Part shown: positions 7,411 through 14,725 of the stretch, in pieces | How the letters are laid out: the number at the start of each line of letters is the position of its first letter | Numbering within the stretch: position 1 is the first letter of the stretch | NCBI RefSeq assembly: GCF_900130005.1 | Contig: NZ_FQXP01000006.1 | Location: 252,669 to 316,668, forward strand | Direction of reading: 5' to 3' | Length of the DNA: 64,000 nucleotides | Source: Clostridium collagenovorans DSM 3089 | Lineage (GTDB): Bacteria; Bacillota; Clostridia; Clostridiales; Clostridiaceae | Program-made: the position numbers and the translations under genes | The notes under the pieces: model-generated | Databases searched by the model: none | What the model was told of the DNA's origin: nothing | The model's input: only the letters and a program-made list of their open reading frames with translations

Positions 7411-8577
7411 CTATAAAGCAAGTTTTAATATATTATATATATCTTCCTTATATAAAGGTTTTACAGTTCCGAATGGAGCAATTCTAGCAGCATTTTCAGT
7501 AATTGCATCTATATCCTCTAAACCTACATTTATATCCTTAAGAGAAGTAGGAGCACCTATAGATTTATAGAATTCAATAACAGAATCTATACCTTTTAAT
7601 GCTTTTTCTTCATCAGTACCTTCCTTAATATTAAATATGTTTTCAGCAAATCTTACAAAGGCAGGAAGATTATCTTTATATACATATTTAGCCCAAGCAG
7701 GGAAAACTATTGCTAATCCTGCACCATGAGATATATCATATATAGCACTAAGTGCATGTTCAATCAAGTGAGTTGACCAATCTCCACCAGAACGACCCAT
7801 TCCAGTACTTCTATTTAATGCAAGAGTACCACTTAAAGCTAGTTCTGCACGAGATTCATAGTTACTAGGATCATTTAATAGAACTTTACCATGTTCAATA
7901 GTTGTCTTCATAATAGCCTCAGTGTATCCCATCATTAAGTCAACATTTTCAGTACCATCAAAATAGAACTCATAAAGGTGAGTTAATATATCTACTATTG
8001 AATTAATAGTTTGTTTTTCAGGTAAAGAGCTTTGTATACTAGGATCTAGGAAAGAAACCTTAGGGAAGACTAATGGACTACCAAAGGACCATTTAGATAA
8101 AGTTTCTTCATTTGTAATAACTCCACCAGAGTTCATTTCAGAACCAGTAGCAGAGATTGTAAGAACACCATATATAGGTAAAGCCTTTGATATATCAAGG
8201 TCCTCTTTAGCAAATAAATCCCAAGCATCGCCATCATGGTAATATGCAGCAGCTATAGCCTTTGCACTATCATAAACACTTCCGCCACCAAGACAAACAA
8301 TAGCATCAACATCATTTTCTCTAGAAACGGAGATAGCTTCTCTTACCTTTGAAATAACAGGGTTAGCCTTTACGCCACCAACTTCAACCCATTCTATTTT
8401 GTTATCTTTTAAAGAAGCAGAAACAGTATCATATACTCCATTTTTGAATATTGAACCCTTTCCATAAAGCATTAAAACTTTTTTCACATTATTAGCAGCA
8501 AGTTCTTGTCCAATACACTTAATAATATCCCTTCCAAAAACAAGCTTCGTAGGATTATAATAAGAAAAATTATTCAT
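7411..8577 (-). CDS. Iron-dependent alcohol dehydrogenase (butanol dehydrogenase/YqhD type)
   Basis: A group III, metal-dependent alcohol dehydrogenase of about 388 residues. It shows the N-terminal YYNPTKLVFG entry, the cofactor loop CLGGGSVYDSAKAIA, TISATGSEMNSGGVITN, and the metal ligands in SIVDILTHLYEFY (Asp, His) and HLIEHALSAIYDISHGAGLAIVFP (two His). Relatives reduce aldehydes such as butanal with NADPH. Two in-frame ATGs exist: that at 8586 touches the ribosome site AAAGGAG, while that at 8577 is about 10 bases from it and gives MNNFSYYNP, so 8577 is chosen. It stands alone on the - strand, with no aldehyde dehydrogenase neighbour, so its physiological substrate is open. Confidence 0.9.
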   Translation of the reverse strand: MNNFSYYNPTKLVFGRDIIKCIGQELAANNVKKVLMLYGKGSIFKNGVYDTVSASLKDNKIEWVEVGGVKANPVISKVREAISVSRENDVDAIVCLGGGSVYDSAKAIAAAYYHDGDAWDLFAKEDLDISKALPIYGVLTISATGSEMNSGGVITNEETLSKWSFGSPLVFPKVSFLDPSIQSSLPEKQTINSIVDILTHLYEFYFDGTENVDLMMGYTEAIMKTTIEHGKVLLNDPSNYESRAELALSGTLALNRSTGMGRSGGDWSTHLIEHALSAIYDISHGAGLAIVFPAWAKYVYKDNLPAFVRFAENIFNIKEGTDEEKALKGIDSVIEFYKSIGAPTSLKDINVGLEDIDAITENAARIAPFGTVKPLYKEDIYNILKLAL

Positions 8578-8586
8578 ATTCAACAT

Positions 8587-9079
8587 CTCCTTTTAATATC
8601 TTATGTAAAATATAACACAAGACTGTATTTTAAATTTAGACTATATATAATCTATGTAGTCCAGGACTTTTCATATAAGATTACTTTAAGAATCGATAAT
8701 AATTTAAATACAGATTAATTTATATTCAATAACTAACAAAATATATTATTTGCTAATTGAGTTGATTTTAAAAGTAACTTATTTATTATATTATATAACA
8801 AAAAGTAAGAATTACTATATAAGAACTTAGAACTTTAATATATAATTTAAAATATATAAACTAGTTTATATGTTTCAAAAAATCATTACATATTTTTCAA
8901 TATTAAAACTATATTATGAAATTAATATGTGTAAAAGATAAATTTAAATGATAGATACTGACTACTTAATTAAATGTATTGAATAAAGTATTTTTAGAAT
9001 TTAAATAAAAATTATTGTTTAGTAAAGGAGGGTTTAGTGTTAGCTCATTTATAATATAGCTTTTCACTAAAGATGGGGT
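8587..9079. other. Divergent intergenic region between ADH and ROK kinase, with a mini-ORF
   Basis: About 490 bases of AT-rich DNA without a normal gene. A weak promoter for the kinase is TTGAAT (8979-8984) and TAAATA (9002-9007), 17-base spacer. A strong ribosome site AAAGGAGGG (9024-9032) is followed by GTG at 9037 and only four more codons before TAA (9052-9054). The kinase ATG itself has just GGGG one base away, so the best ribosome site in this leader serves the mini-ORF. Confidence 0.4.
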
Positions 9080-10024
9080 ATGTATATAGGTGTTGATTTA
9101 GGCGGAACTAATATAGTAGTAGGACTAGTAGATGAACAGTGCAATGTAATAAGTACTAAAAGTAGAGAAACAAATAGTTGTAGGGGAAAAGATCCTATAA
9201 TAAAAGATATTATAGAAATGATAGTGGAAATAAAGTCAGAATCTATTGAAGATATAAAAGCAATAGGAGTAGGTATACCTGGATTCGCAGATAAAGCTGG
9301 AAATGTAAAAGCTATTATAAATCTTAAGTGGAAAAATGTTAATTTAAGTGAAATATTAGAGGGGAAATTTAAGATACCAGTTGCCATAGATAATGATGCA
9401 ACCGTTGCAGGAGTTGCTGAATTTGAAGCTGGAGCAATGAGGGGATATGACAATGGAGTTTTACTTACCTTAGGAACTGGTATTGGAGCGGGAATAATAA
9501 TAAATGGACAAGTATTTAATGGCTCTCATGCTATTGGTTCAGAAATTGGACATATGGTTATAGGTGAAAATTTTTATACTTGTAATTGTGGAAGAAATGG
9601 ATGTTTTGAGACCTTCGCATCTTCCACAGGAATAATAAAGTATGCTGAAAAACTTTTAAAAGAAGGGGAAAACAGCGAAGTAATAAATAATTACATAAAG
9701 GGAGACTACTCAAAACTTAATGCTAAAATCATAATAGATGCAGCTAAGAAGGGGGACTCTTTAGGACTTAAGGTATTTAATAGGGCTATTAAATATCTTA
9801 CCATAGGAATATTAAATATAATGAATATTATAGATCCAGAGGTTATAGCCTTTGGGGGAGGGGTTTCTAATGCAGGAGAATTTTTGCTAGAGGCTCTTAG
9901 AATAGAGGTAGAAAAAACTAGGTATAATAAGGATTTTCCTGTTCCAGAGTTTAAAATAGCACATTTTAAAAATGATGCTGGTATTATTGGAGCAGCAATG
10001 ATAGGAAAACATAAAATTAATTAG
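9080..10024 (+). CDS. ROK-family sugar kinase (glucokinase-like)
   Basis: A 314-residue ROK kinase. The ATP site is GVDLGGTNIVVGLVD at the N-terminus, the sugar site is around VAIDNDATVAGVAEFEAGA, the second phosphate loop is LTLGTGIGAGIIINGQ, and the ROK zinc signature reads GHMVIG...CNCGRNGCFETFASS. Glucose is the commonest substrate of such proteins in Firmicutes, but fructose, ManNAc or other hexoses are possible because no sugar-specific gene is adjacent. There is no helix-turn-helix extension, so it is an enzyme and not a NagC-type repressor. The start is fixed: an in-frame stop lies 12 bases upstream. The ribosome site at the ATG is poor and closely spaced. The stop is 61 bases before the YccA-like gene. 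Confidence 0.88.
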   Translation: MYIGVDLGGTNIVVGLVDEQCNVISTKSRETNSCRGKDPIIKDIIEMIVEIKSESIEDIKAIGVGIPGFADKAGNVKAIINLKWKNVNLSEILEGKFKIPVAIDNDATVAGVAEFEAGAMRGYDNGVLLTLGTGIGAGIIINGQVFNGSHAIGSEIGHMVIGENFYTCNCGRNGCFETFASSTGIIKYAEKLLKEGENSEVINNYIKGDYSKLNAKIIIDAAKKGDSLGLKVFNRAIKYLTIGILNIMNIIDPEVIAFGGGVSNAGEFLLEALRIEVEKTRYNKDFPVPEFKIAHFKNDAGIIGAAMIGKHKIN

Positions 10025-10027
10025 CAA

Positions 10028-10085
10028 AAAATCAACCCTTCCTTAATAAGATAGTAGTAACTATAAATTAGGTAAGGGTGATTTT
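10028..10085 (+). promoter_or_regulatory. Long hairpin covering the ribosome site of the YccA-like gene
   Basis: The whole gap after the kinase stop folds on itself. AAAATCA (10028-10034) pairs with TGATTTT (10079-10085), CCCTT (10036-10040) with AAGGG (10074-10078), CTTAAT with ATTAGG, and ATAGT (10051-10055) with ACTAT (10060-10064). AAGGG is the Shine-Dalgarno sequence of the next ATG at 10086. A ribosome stopping at 10024 would reach the 5' arm, so translational coupling is a likely purpose. Folded by eye. Confidence 0.6.
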
Positions 10086-10958
10086 ATGTGTAATGATAAA
10101 GGTAAAAGGTTATTAGAATCAGGTAAAGACAATAAAACTAATGAGAAAATAAAAAGGATAAGTAGCAATTCCACATATAAAAGAAGTTATATCTTTCAAA
10201 AGGGAACTATTAATTTTACTAATGAGGGCAAAGGTGGAGAGTATTTAAATATAGGATTTAGTAGGTTGAAAAGTGGAGCATTTAAAGAACTTGCAAGTAT
10301 CTTTGGGGTTTCACAAAAGGCAATTATACTGTTTTTATTAGGTTTTGTGGCTATGATATTTGTTATGATTAGATTATCTGGAACTGATTTATATATAGAA
10401 AAATCTATGGTATACATAATAACAGCTACATTTATAACTATAATTTTTATTGGATTCAATGCTAAATTTTCTTATGGTGCAGTTATTACAGGGACTATAT
10501 TGTCCTTATCCATAGGAACAATTTTAGGTGTTTTAATGATTTTGTTTGAAATAACTTATAAAAGCATTTTATCTCAAGCAACTTTACTTATGTTTTTATG
10601 CAGTATGTCCACTATACTTCTATATAAATCTAGCAGTAGATTTAAAGGTAAATACACTAGGGTGATTAAGGTAATAACCTTAGCTATAGTACTATCATAT
10701 TTATGTACATTTATATTTTCTTTGTTTGGAATAGAGATGTTATACTTACATCAATGTAAATTGGTAGGAGTGATTTTAAGCTTTTTCTTTATGTATCTTG
10801 CTTCAATTTCTTCTTTGTGGAGCTTTGATTTAATCAATAATACTATATCCAGAGGAGTTCCAAAATCTATGGAATGGTACTGTGCTTCAGTTATGATTTT
10901 AAGTATTTTATGGTCAATAACGCAGTTGCCAATGATTCTAAAGAAGCGAATTTATTGA
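10086..10958 (+). CDS. Bax inhibitor-1/YccA-family multipass membrane protein (divergent)
   Basis: A 290-residue protein with a charged, lysine-rich 75-residue N-terminus followed by seven hydrophobic segments. The second half resembles the bacterial BI-1/YccA family (PF12811): FEITYKSILSQATLLMF, a basic loop with KGKYTRVIKV, and the C-terminal DLINNTISRGVPKSMEWYC followed by a last membrane helix, which corresponds to the family pattern of an aspartate-containing helix, G-x-PK-x-MEWY. Relatives are linked to calcium leak or to membrane protease control, but the role of this branch is unknown. The first half is much less like the family. It follows the ROK kinase and its ribosome site is buried in a hairpin, implying coupled expression. 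Confidence 0.7.
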   Translation: MCNDKGKRLLESGKDNKTNEKIKRISSNSTYKRSYIFQKGTINFTNEGKGGEYLNIGFSRLKSGAFKELASIFGVSQKAIILFLLGFVAMIFVMIRLSGTDLYIEKSMVYIITATFITIIFIGFNAKFSYGAVITGTILSLSIGTILGVLMILFEITYKSILSQATLLMFLCSMSTILLYKSSSRFKGKYTRVIKVITLAIVLSYLCTFIFSLFGIEMLYLHQCKLVGVILSFFFMYLASISSLWSFDLINNTISRGVPKSMEWYCASVMILSILWSITQLPMILKKRIY

Positions 10959-11031
10959 TTGTTAATAAGTAATAATATGGAATTCGTGATATAATTAATA
11001 GGAAGCAGAGTGTTATGAAGGAGGGATTATC

Positions 11032-11982
11032 ATGGGATTAATTGATTTACATTGTGATACAGCTTGGAAGATATTTCACAGTAATAAAGAGGGGAATTTA
11101 TTAGAAAATTCATATCATGTGGATATAAAAAAATTACAGAGGGCAAATTCTATTGCACAGTTTTTTGCGCTATTTATAGATCAAGAAGAATATTTAAAGA
11201 GAAGAGTTACACCTTTTGAACATTGTAATGATATGTTTGATTGTTTTTATAAGGAACTTATTAGAAATAAAGAGTATATAAATTTAGCTAGAAATTATGA
11301 TGAGTTAGTTAAAAATAAAGAAGAAGGAAAGATATCAGCATTTTTAACTATTGAAGGTGCTGAGCCTATAGAAAATAAGATTTCTAATATAAATTATTTT
11401 TATAGATTAGGGGTTAGATTAATTACTTTAACATGGAACTATGAAAATCAGATAGGATATCCTAATTGTAATGAAAAGTATAGAAATAAAGGGTTGACAA
11501 GCTTTGGTAAAGAAGCAGTAGAAGAAATGAATAATTTAAAAATCCTTGTTGATGTATCTCATCTTTCAGATGGTGGATTTTATGATGTAGCAGAGTTAGC
11601 AAAGATGCCTTTTGTAGCATCTCACTCTAATAGTAGAGAAGTTACAAACCATCCAAGAAATTTAACTGATGAAATGATTAAAATCTTAGCTAATAAGGGT
11701 GGAATAATGGGATTAAACTTCTGCACACCTTTCATAACTAGTACTGAAAAAATTACTAAGGTAGAACACATAGTTGATCACGCTAAACATATTAAAAATG
11801 TAGGTGGAATAGATGTATTATCTATAGGAGCAGACTTTGATGGAATAGGTGGAAGTTTAGAAATCAGTAATATAGGTGAGATGGATAAGCTAGCCCTTGG
11901 TTTAAATAAAGCTGGTTTTAGCGATGATGAAATAGATAAGATTTTTTACAAAAATGCAGAAAGAGTTATAAAAGAGCTATAG
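11032..11982 (+). CDS. Membrane dipeptidase-like metallopeptidase (family M19)
   Basis: A 316-residue renal-dipeptidase family zinc enzyme. The metal-binding HxD is at the start (GLIDLHCDTAWKIF), the bridging glutamate is in TIEGAEPIEN, and later ligands lie in LVDVSHLSDGGFYDVAEL and FVASHSNSREVTNHPRNLTD; the C-terminal part contains SIGADFDGIGG. Members hydrolyse dipeptides, including those with D-residues, and act in peptide catabolism; bacterial forms are cytoplasmic despite the name, and no signal peptide is seen here. The start has GGAGGG with 7-base spacing. It is a single gene with its own terminator, whose stem begins inside the stop codon. Confidence 0.92.
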   Translation: MGLIDLHCDTAWKIFHSNKEGNLLENSYHVDIKKLQRANSIAQFFALFIDQEEYLKRRVTPFEHCNDMFDCFYKELIRNKEYINLARNYDELVKNKEEGKISAFLTIEGAEPIENKISNINYFYRLGVRLITLTWNYENQIGYPNCNEKYRNKGLTSFGKEAVEEMNNLKILVDVSHLSDGGFYDVAELAKMPFVASHSNSREVTNHPRNLTDEMIKILANKGGIMGLNFCTPFITSTEKITKVEHIVDHAKHIKNVGGIDVLSIGADFDGIGGSLEISNIGEMDKLALGLNKAGFSDDEIDKIFYKNAERVIKEL

Positions 11983-12004
11983 CCTAGTGCTAGGCTCTTT
12001 TTTT
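11981..12004 (+). terminator. Terminator of the dipeptidase gene
   Basis: AGCCTA (11981-11986), loop GTGC, TAGGCT (11991-11996), then CTTTTTTT. The stem overlaps the TAG stop codon. Confidence 0.88.
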
Positions 12005-12374
12005 ATTTAGCATATATGCACAGTAAGTAAATAAGAAAAGATTTTTTATTAAGATATATACATTTCAACAATGATTCTTCATCATATTTAGAAATAACTA
12101 TTATTAAATAAATCTAGTCCAAATTCAAAATGTATATTGGTAATTAAAACTTATATATTTAATTTAAATTAGAGAGTACGTATAAGCTTTAGTTAAAATT
12201 ATGCTTTAAAGGTATAAAATTTAAAAATATAGTTTTTTCAAATAAGGAATTAAATTATAATAATATATAAATACTGTTGCTTATTTACATAAGCTTAAGG
12301 TTAAGATATATAGTATGAAGCTTTAAGAAAATACATAAATTGAGATATATAATATATAAATTATGAAGGGAGAC
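12005..12374. other. AT-rich spacer before the birA leader
   Basis: About 370 bases with no gene and no clear repeat. TATAAT-like boxes are frequent simply from base composition. A promoter for birA must lie here or close by, but none stands out. Confidence 0.4.
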
Positions 12375-12461
12375 TCTGCTTAAAAACCTTAAGAATAAAC
12401 GGAATTCTTAGTTTTAGGTGAATGGTTATCTTTGATGAAGCCTAAAGCTGTATTAAGCAGA
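12375..12461 (+). ncRNA. Candidate structured leader RNA upstream of birA (three-way junction)
   Basis: TCTGCTTAA (12375-12383) pairs perfectly with TTAAGCAGA (12453-12461) as a closing stem. Inside are two hairpins: TAAGAAT (12390-12396) with ATTCTTA (12404-12410), loop AAACGGA; and TTTAGG (12413-12418) with CCTAAA (12441-12446), 22-base loop. The closing stem ends 10 bases before the birA ATG, and no Shine-Dalgarno sequence is present. I do not recognise it as a known riboswitch class. It is more base-paired than nearby spacers, but covariation is needed. Confidence 0.5.
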
Positions 12462-12471
12462 AAATTATTAT

Positions 12472-13443
12472 ATGAAACAACAAATTGTTAAGCTATTAAA
12501 AAGTGCTGGTGGAGACTTTGTATCAGGTCAGTTAATAAGTGAAAAATTAAATGTTAGCAGAGCTGCCATATGGAAATATATGAACGCATTAAAAGAAGAA
12601 GGCTATGAAATAGAATCTGTTTCGAGAAAGGGATATAGACTAATTGAAAGTGCTGATGTTCTAACTAGCTCAGAGGTTGAAAAGTATTTGACAGCTACTA
12701 GTATAGGTAGAAATTTAGTTTATTTTAAAACAATAGGTTCAACTAATGATGAAGCTAAAAGAATTGCATTTGATACAGTAAATGGAACTGTAGTAGTTTC
12801 TGAGGAGCAGACTAATGGAAGGGGAAGGCTTGGAAGGGTATGGTCTTCACCTATTGGTAAGGGAATATGGATGTCAGTAGTATTAAAACCTGATATTATA
12901 CCAGAAAAGGTTTCAAGAATAACTCTTATAGGAGCTGCAGCTGTATGCAAAGCACTACAGGAGATGGGAGTAGATGCTAAAATAAAATGGCCTAATGATT
13001 TATTGTTAAGTAAAAAGAAACTTTGTGGAATACTTACTGAAATGAGTGCTGAACTTAATCATGTTAATTACATTGTTATGGGTATTGGAATAAATGTAAA
13101 CATAGAGCTTGAAGAATATCCAGAAGAGCTTAGAGATATAGCTACTTCACTTAAAATAGCAACAGGAGAAGATTTCAATAGACAGGAACTTATGGCTAGA
13201 ATTCTAAATAATTTAGAAAGACTTTATACAGAGTTTATTGAAAAGGATGATATGAGTGAAAGCATAAGAGTATGTAAGGAAAATTCCTTGTTAATTGGAG
13301 AAAAGGTATTTTTGATTGAAAGAGGCGGAAAAAGAGAAGTAAAGGTCATAGACATAGATGAAGCTGGTGAACTTATAGTTATAAATGAAAATGGAGAAAT
13401 GGAGACAATTATATCAGGAGAAGTTTCAGTAAGAGGATTTTAG
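12472..13443 (+). CDS. birA: Biotin-protein ligase and biotin repressor BirA
   Basis: A 323-residue bifunctional BirA. Residues 1-65 form the winged helix (SGQLISEKLNVSRAAIWKYM, then SVSRKGYRL), so this is the repressor-type enzyme and not a ligase-only form. The ligase domain follows with TIGSTNDEAKR, the biotinyl-AMP loop TNGRGRLGRVW, the catalytic-lysine region IKWPNDLL, KKLCGILTEM and GIGINVN; the last 50 residues are the small C-terminal domain. It makes biotinyl-5'-AMP and biotinylates carboxylases, such as the pyruvate carboxylase that begins at the right end of this window. An in-frame stop at 12454 limits the start; ATG 12472 fits the family N-terminus but has no recognisable ribosome site, only a structured leader. 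Confidence 0.95.
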   Translation: MKQQIVKLLKSAGGDFVSGQLISEKLNVSRAAIWKYMNALKEEGYEIESVSRKGYRLIESADVLTSSEVEKYLTATSIGRNLVYFKTIGSTNDEAKRIAFDTVNGTVVVSEEQTNGRGRLGRVWSSPIGKGIWMSVVLKPDIIPEKVSRITLIGAAAVCKALQEMGVDAKIKWPNDLLLSKKKLCGILTEMSAELNHVNYIVMGIGINVNIELEEYPEELRDIATSLKIATGEDFNRQELMARILNNLERLYTEFIEKDDMSESIRVCKENSLLIGEKVFLIERGGKREVKVIDIDEAGELIVINENGEMETIISGEVSVRGF

Positions 13444-13586
13444 AAATAAGATATCTTAGTATATTTAAATATTATAAAGCTGCTAGTTTAACAGAAAATA
13501 GTGTGAAAATTAGAGATTTAAGTATGAATATTTTTATATAATAGTAATATAAGAGTTATATTTGGGAAAATTGATAAATAACAGAA

Positions 13587-13655
13587 GGGGTAGATAGTTC
13601 TAAATACTTTATTACCCCCATAGTTTAAGGTAGGGATTACTTTAAACTATGGGGG
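13587..13655 (+). promoter_or_regulatory. Leader with two mutually exclusive hairpins, one hiding the ribosome site
   Basis: CCCCCATAGTTTAA (13615-13628) pairs perfectly over 14 bases with TTAAACTATGGGGG (13642-13655). The GGGGG is the only ribosome site for the ATG at 13661, and the upstream ATG at 13649 is also inside the stem. An earlier GGGGTA (13587-13592) can pair with TACCCC (13613-13618), which would free the ribosome site. This has the form of an on/off translational switch. Confidence 0.6.
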
Positions 13656-13660
13656 TTAAC

Positions 13661-14611
13661 ATGAAGGCAAGGGGAGAAGTTTTTTTTACTGTTATAATAG
13701 GATGCGTATTTTATATCATAATGATTATGAGCATTCATAACTATACATGGGGTATTACATATGAGCAAAATCAATCTATAATGGCTATTAGAGAGAACTC
13801 AGCTAAATATAGTGAGGAAGTAGTTAATAGAAGACTTGAAGAAAAGAATGAAGTTTTAAGGCTAGAGCGATTAGAAGAAGAAAATGAAGCTATAGAAAAC
13901 ATAGTTAATAAGTATATATCAGAAGAGGAACAGGAAAGTGTTGCAGTTTCGTATTATAATCTAAAGGATGATATATATGTAGGATTAAATGATGAAAATA
14001 TGTTTTTAGGTGCAAGTACAACCAAAGTAATGTTAAGTATGGTGTATGCTGATTTAATAAATGAAGGTAAAATAAGCTTAGATGATTTAATATATTATAA
14101 TGAAAGCAACTATGAGGATGGCTGTGGAGTGCTTCAGGGAATGGATAAAAGTAGTCCATTTACTGTAGAAACCTTAATGAACTATTCAATAGTATATTCA
14201 GATAATATAGCTACTCAAATGCTAATTGGAAAGATTGGATTTAATTATTTAAGAACTGTAATGAATGACATGGTTGATATGGATTTACCTAAGGATGATA
14301 ACTATGCAACTTCAAAGTTCTTGTGTGAGTTTTTAAAAATTCTATATTACAATGAGGATAATAATCCTTATTATGAGTTGATTTTCAAAAATATGAGTGA
14401 AGTAATTCAACATGATAGGTTAACTAAATACTTACCTAAGGATGAGGTTTTTCATAAGTTTGGGGATATATATGGATACTCAAATGATATCATGATATGT
14501 GATGGAGAAAATCCTTATGCTTTAATAGTTTTGACAGAGAATCTTCCAGGAAGTTATGAAAAAATGGCTAACTTATCTAAGGATATTTATGAATATAAAA
14601 ATCAGTATTAA
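13661..14611 (+). CDS. Class A beta-lactamase-like serine hydrolase, membrane anchored
   Basis: A 316-residue protein with an N-terminal membrane helix (residues 7-26), a charged, probably coiled-coil stretch (about 40-85, rich in E, R, L), and an extracytoplasmic penicillin-recognising domain. The three motifs are present: STTK in GASTTKVMLSM, SDN in YSDNIATQML, and KFG in VFHKFGDIYGYSND in the place of the K-[TS]-G box. The omega-loop E-x-x-LN of true class A beta-lactamases is not visible, so a peptidoglycan or peptide hydrolase role is at least as likely as antibiotic hydrolysis. ATG 13649 is in frame but lies within the stem and lacks its own ribosome site; ATG 13661, 5 bases after GGGGG, is preferred. 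It is a single gene behind a possible switch. Confidence 0.75.
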   Translation: MKARGEVFFTVIIGCVFYIIMIMSIHNYTWGITYEQNQSIMAIRENSAKYSEEVVNRRLEEKNEVLRLERLEEENEAIENIVNKYISEEEQESVAVSYYNLKDDIYVGLNDENMFLGASTTKVMLSMVYADLINEGKISLDDLIYYNESNYEDGCGVLQGMDKSSPFTVETLMNYSIVYSDNIATQMLIGKIGFNYLRTVMNDMVDMDLPKDDNYATSKFLCEFLKILYYNEDNNPYYELIFKNMSEVIQHDRLTKYLPKDEVFHKFGDIYGYSNDIMICDGENPYALIVLTENLPGSYEKMANLSKDIYEYKNQY

Positions 14612-14619
14612 AATAAAAG

Positions 14620-14721
14620 AAGCTGCTTCACAAAGAAACTTAGTGACAATATATAGTATAAGTTATTTAATTAAATAACTTATACTATATATTGTAATAA
14701 TACTTTCTAGTGAGACAGCTT
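14620..14721. terminator. Bidirectional terminator built on a 50-base perfect palindrome
   Basis: Between the convergent lactamase-like gene and the hydrolase pair, 14646-14670 and 14671-14695 are perfect inverse copies, 25 bases each, with no loop. Looser outer arms extend the pairing to AAGCTG (14620-14625) and CAGCTT (14716-14721), flanked by A-rich and TTTTT ends suited to termination both ways. Confidence 0.75.
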
Positions 14722-14725
14722 TTTA

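Noticed and set aside
8506..8718. A 70-codon + strand frame over the ADH start
   Set aside because: It runs antisense through the ADH start and promoter, has no ribosome site, and is rich in residues typical of random AT-rich frames.
12375..12461. birA leader as purine, guanidine or T-box riboswitch
   Set aside because: Loop and junction sequences do not match purine (no AUAUGG/CCGUAAA), guanidine-II needs ACGR loops in both hairpins, and the T-box specifier and GGUGG sequences are absent.
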